Origin: Oligoflexus sp.
GTDB lineage: Bacteria > Bdellovibrionota_B > Oligoflexia > Oligoflexales > Oligoflexaceae
Direction: 5' to 3'
Assembly: GCF_035712445.1 (NCBI RefSeq)
Contig: NZ_DASTAT010000006.1
Coordinates: 1 to 35,112 of the forward strand
DNA length: 35,112 nt
Part shown: in pieces, positions 32,544 through 35,112 of the stretch
Layout: the number at the start of each line of letters is the position of its first letter
Position numbering within the stretch: the first letter of the stretch is position 1
The notes under the pieces: generated by a model
What the model was told of the DNA's origin: nothing
Seen by the model: the letters and a program-made list of their open reading frames with translations, nothing else
Database searches by the model: none
Position numbers and translations under genes: made by a program

Positions 32544-32963
32544 TTAAATTCCGGACTTGCTTTGCTTTTTCGACACCTCGGGTGCGAAGTTTTCGAGGAT
32601 GGGGCATTCGGGTCGATCATCCCCATGACAATGCCGCGCGAGGTCCTCAAGGGCGTTTTTGATACTTTCCAGTTCACGAATTTTCACATTGAGAGCATCG
32701 ATATGTTTTGTCGTGATCGTTTTTACGTCCTCGCTTTTCCGGGCTTTATTGCGCCAGAGCCCGACAAGTCTTTTGATCTCCGGCAGCGAAAAGCCCAGCC
32801 CACGGGCGTGTTTCACAAAGATGAGAATATGCACCTCGTTTTCCGAATACTGCCGATAGCCAGATTCGGTACGTGCGGCTTTAGGGATAATACCCCGGGC
32901 TTCGTAGTGACGAATAAATTTTGGATTGACGCCTGCAGCTTTGGCTGCTTCTCCGATATTCAT
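32544..32963 (-). CDS. cueR: MerR-family copper-responsive regulator CueR
   Basis: A 139-residue regulator with a winged-helix DNA-binding domain at the N-terminus (MNIGEAAKAAGVNPKFIRHY, then ESGYRQYSENEVHILIFVKH), a long dimer helix, and the metal loop CHGDDRPEC with Cys112 and Cys120, the positions used in CueR for Cu(I), Ag(I) and Au(I). The start at 32963 follows GAGGAG; a frame extending 8 codons further has no better site. It is the first gene of cueR-copA(-cti) and has its own operator in front, so it is probably autoregulated. Confidence 0.93.
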   Translation of the reverse strand: MNIGEAAKAAGVNPKFIRHYEARGIIPKAARTESGYRQYSENEVHILIFVKHARGLGFSLPEIKRLVGLWRNKARKSEDVKTITTKHIDALNVKIRELESIKNALEDLARHCHGDDRPECPILENFAPEVSKKQSKSGI

Positions 32964-32999
32964 GGTGATCTCCTCGCCCTGTCCCATGTTCAGACCTTC

Positions 33000-33030
33000 A
33001 TAGTCAACCTTCCCATAGTGGTAAAGTCAA
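33000..33030 (-). promoter_or_regulatory. CueR-type promoter/operator of cueR
   Basis: On the minus strand: -35 TTGACT (33025-33030), a 19-base spacer, -10 GACTAT (33000-33005). It holds ACTTTACCAC-N1-ATGGGAAGGT (33007-33027), related to the copA operator (shared AC.TT.CCA half). The start at 32963 follows about 37 bases beyond the -10 box. It indicates autoregulation. Confidence 0.7.
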
Positions 33031-33193
33031 GTTTGAAGAAGACGGCAAGTTGATTTTTGCTTTTTGACAAAAATTTCAGAACTGTGAGGAATCAGAAGGA
33101 ATCATTTCTTAAATTTATTTTTTTCTATAGGATGGTGTCAGTTGAGTTTAACTGGACAGCATCTTAGCCAGTCGGTGTAAGAAGGAGTCTTCC

Positions 33194-34780
33194 ATGCAGT
33201 TATCTGTCGGTCAACGGTCGTATGCGAGTTGGATTGTTCCCGGTCTTCTTCTGACTCTTTGCAGTCATAACGCGTTCGCTGCGGGTTTCGCCATCCGCGG
33301 ACAAAGCGCCAGCTCCATCGGGACAGCCGGTGCTTCGGACGTCTCGGGAACAACGGACATCTCCGCAATGTTTTCCAACCCTGCGGCGTTGAGTGCTTTC
33401 AAAGGCACCAACATTGCCGTTGGCGCCGCATTCATCATGCCCAAGGGCGAGTTTAGCGAAGGGAAAAGGACAGTTGCTAGTACAGGCGTCGAAGCTATTA
33501 ACGATAGCGAAGACGCGAAGAAAAGCGATGATTTCGGTGATAACGCCACCATTCCTGCGATCTATGCAAGCTATGAAGTGAACGAAGACGTCACAGCGGG
33601 CGTTGCGTTGACGGCACCGTTTGGGACTAATACCGATTATGGTAAGGACTGGGTAGGTCGTTATCATGGAACGAAGACCGAGCTGGAGGTGATCAACCTC
33701 GACCTCGCAGCAAGTTATAAGCTGATGGAGAATTTGAAGCTTGGCTTCGGGGTTCAGGTTCAGAGTGCACGCGGTTTGATTGAAGGGGCGAGTAACTACG
33801 GAGCGGCGGCGAATGCGTCTGTTGCAACGACGGCGGCGCAGACAGCTGCGGGCCTTGTCCGTGATTACTATAACGCAGTTGGTGCCGGAGACTCGGCTGC
33901 AGCCGCTGCTGCCAACACCGCTATCGAAGCGAATCAGTTGGCCAAAGATTTCAGGACGGCGACTCAATCGGCTCTTGCAGGACAGCCCACATCCAGTTAT
34001 CCAACGATCATCCAAAACACTCTGACTTCCGCGGGCGCCCAATACGTCGGGGGACAGGTCGTCGCTCGTGAAGGCCAGGACGATGTTTACGCTTCCTACG
34101 AAGGCAACGATATCGCCTACGGCTTCACCTTCGGTGTTCTTTATTCGCCAATCGCCGAACTCGACCTTGGTCTTTCCTACCGCTCGCAGGTGGTTCACAA
34201 AACCGAAGGTGACTTCAAGCTCTCAGGTGAAACCTCTGCTGCAGAGGCCTACGCCGCAAGCGTTGGCCTGAAACGCAAAGCCGACCTGAACCTCGCTGTG
34301 CCCGATATCATTGGCTTCGGCGCCAATTACAAAGGCGTCACCGATATGAACATCTATCTGAGCGCTTCGATGACCCGCTGGACGAAAATCAAAGACATCA
34401 ACGTCGTCCCTGAATCCGGCGCCAACGTGTTGGTCCGCCTGGACTGGGAAGACGTCTGGCACGTCGGCCTCGGTGGTGATTACAAGGTCAACGAAAACGT
34501 CATCCTGCGCGCCGGTGTCGCAAGCGATAACTCGCCCACGACCGACGACCTTCGTTCCCCGCGGAGTCCTGACGACAACCGCCGCATGTATTCGATCGGT
34601 GGCCGCTATCAGGCAGAAGGTTGGAGCGCAGACCTCGGCTTCATGCACACCCGCTTGCGTGACCCAACACTCAATCTGAAAAACGATGCGTACCCAGAAG
34701 CAAACGGCCGCGGTGACCTTACTGGCAAATACAAGGTCACAGCCAACACCTTAATGGCTCAATACAATCGCGCTCTCTAA
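33194..34780 (+). CDS. FadL/OmpP1-family outer-membrane transporter
   Basis: A 528-residue outer-membrane protein with a signal peptide to about residue 29 (NAFA cleavage) followed by GFAIRGQSASSIGTAGAS and later SNPAALS, the hallmark of FadL/TodX, whose N-terminal hatch plugs the barrel. Transporters of this family bring long-chain fatty acids and other hydrophobic compounds through the outer membrane. The body shows strands ending in a terminal strand LMAQYNRAL, lacking the usual final Phe. It is longer than the usual 400-450 residues because of a low-complexity, Ala-rich insertion at about 198-300. AAGGAG precedes the ATG. It ends in a strong terminator. Confidence 0.88.
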   Translation: MQLSVGQRSYASWIVPGLLLTLCSHNAFAAGFAIRGQSASSIGTAGASDVSGTTDISAMFSNPAALSAFKGTNIAVGAAFIMPKGEFSEGKRTVASTGVEAINDSEDAKKSDDFGDNATIPAIYASYEVNEDVTAGVALTAPFGTNTDYGKDWVGRYHGTKTELEVINLDLAASYKLMENLKLGFGVQVQSARGLIEGASNYGAAANASVATTAAQTAAGLVRDYYNAVGAGDSAAAAAANTAIEANQLAKDFRTATQSALAGQPTSSYPTIIQNTLTSAGAQYVGGQVVAREGQDDVYASYEGNDIAYGFTFGVLYSPIAELDLGLSYRSQVVHKTEGDFKLSGETSAAEAYAASVGLKRKADLNLAVPDIIGFGANYKGVTDMNIYLSASMTRWTKIKDINVVPESGANVLVRLDWEDVWHVGLGGDYKVNENVILRAGVASDNSPTTDDLRSPRSPDDNRRMYSIGGRYQAEGWSADLGFMHTRLRDPTLNLKNDAYPEANGRGDLTGKYKVTANTLMAQYNRAL

Positions 34781-34786
34781 GATCAA

Positions 34787-34821
34787 AAAACAACCGCTAG
34801 TTTCGAGCTAGCGGTTGTTTT
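34787..34821 (+). terminator. Strong bidirectional terminator after fadL-like gene
   Basis: A perfect 14-base stem AAAACAACCGCTAG / CTAGCGGTTGTTTT with a 7-base loop, with T-runs on both strands (TTTT after on plus, TTTTTT after on minus). The about 225 bases between it and the transposase start hold no gene that I see. Confidence 0.92.
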
Positions 34822-35047
34822 AGTGGAAGATTGTTGGAACGAGGTTCTCGATATTTCGTTTACACATTTCTGCTTAGCTAACTTATGGCAAGAAAGTTGA
34901 TGAGCGATCCTTCGATATTAAGGTGTATAGACAAGCCTATAGCCTGCAAACATTATCGTGCCTGATTCAATATGAGTTGCGTTTCTGATACTCGTACGAA
35001 ATCGAATTCTTTAATGCGCTATAATAATAGCCCAGGGGGATTCGAAA

Positions 35048-35112
35048 ATGACGACGACCGGCAAACGACCGAGACGAGCTTTCACCGCAGAGCAGAAGTT
35101 CGCCATGCTGCA
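35048..35112 (+). CDS. 5' end of probable transposase (IS3-type OrfA-like), cut by window edge
   Basis: Only 21 codons are present, beginning MTTTGKRPRRAFTAEQKFAML. A basic start followed by the R-x-F-T-x-E-x-K motif is the beginning of the helix-turn-helix OrfA of IS3-family and related transposases. An upstream GGGGG sits 10 bases before the ATG. The left inverted repeat should lie between about 34,950 and 35,045, but I could not find its end without the right side. The size and completeness of the element are unknown. Confidence 0.55.
   Translation, partial: MTTTGKRPRRAFTAEQKFAML

Noticed and set aside
1..35112. CRISPR arrays, tRNA and rRNA genes
   Set aside because: No regularly spaced direct repeats with unique spacers, no cloverleaf-like segments and no conserved rRNA stretches were noticed.

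Overview
The window is about 35 kb of a GC-moderate Gram-negative chromosome. It holds 28 protein-coding loci (one split by a frameshift, one cut by the right edge) and no tRNA, rRNA or CRISPR array that I can see. The mix suggests a deltaproteobacterium-like or Bdellovibrionota organism, possibly of the Oligoflexus type: very many short unrecognised lipoproteins, 7TM-DISM receptors, periplasmic respiratory nitrite reduction (NrfHA), FadL and Cti. This placement is an inference from gene style, not from a marker gene.

Left part (1-7.5 kb): two overlapping lipoprotein genes on the minus strand, a divergent outer-membrane barrel protein, a MAPEG membrane protein, a lipoprotein gene broken by one extra base in a G5 run (its C-terminal part carries a caspase/gingipain-like His...Cys pattern), thioredoxin, and the nrfHA operon for respiratory ammonification. 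Middle part (7.7-17.5 kb), all plus strand: a glutathione transferase-like protein paired with an aldehyde dehydrogenase, a six-helix methyl-accepting protein, an OmpA-like periplasmic protein behind an excellent sigma-54 promoter match, three lipoproteins of unknown role, a helical TPR-like protein and a metzincin-like lipoprotein protease.

Right part (17.5-33 kb), all minus strand: a B12-binding-type radical SAM protein, a secreted protein of two CBM21-like starch/glycogen-binding modules, a translationally coupled pair of 7TM-DISM receptors (one with HPt plus CheA-type ATPase, one without any output domain), a coupled pair of lipoproteins including a leucine-rich-repeat protein, then cueR-copA-cti, where copper sensing and export precede the membrane-lipid cis/trans isomerase. 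Two CueR-type operator/promoters with 19-bp spacers are readable in front of cueR and copA. A FadL-family outer-membrane transporter and the first 21 codons of a probable transposase end the window.

No single locus is clearly a new defence or biosynthetic system. The best leads are the frameshifted caspase-like lipoprotein, the 7TM-DISM receptor pair, the CueR-CopA-Cti arrangement, the lipoprotein with three near-identical Cys-bounded repeats, and the fact that all three convergent gene junctions overlap by exactly one 4-base palindrome that supplies both stop codons.
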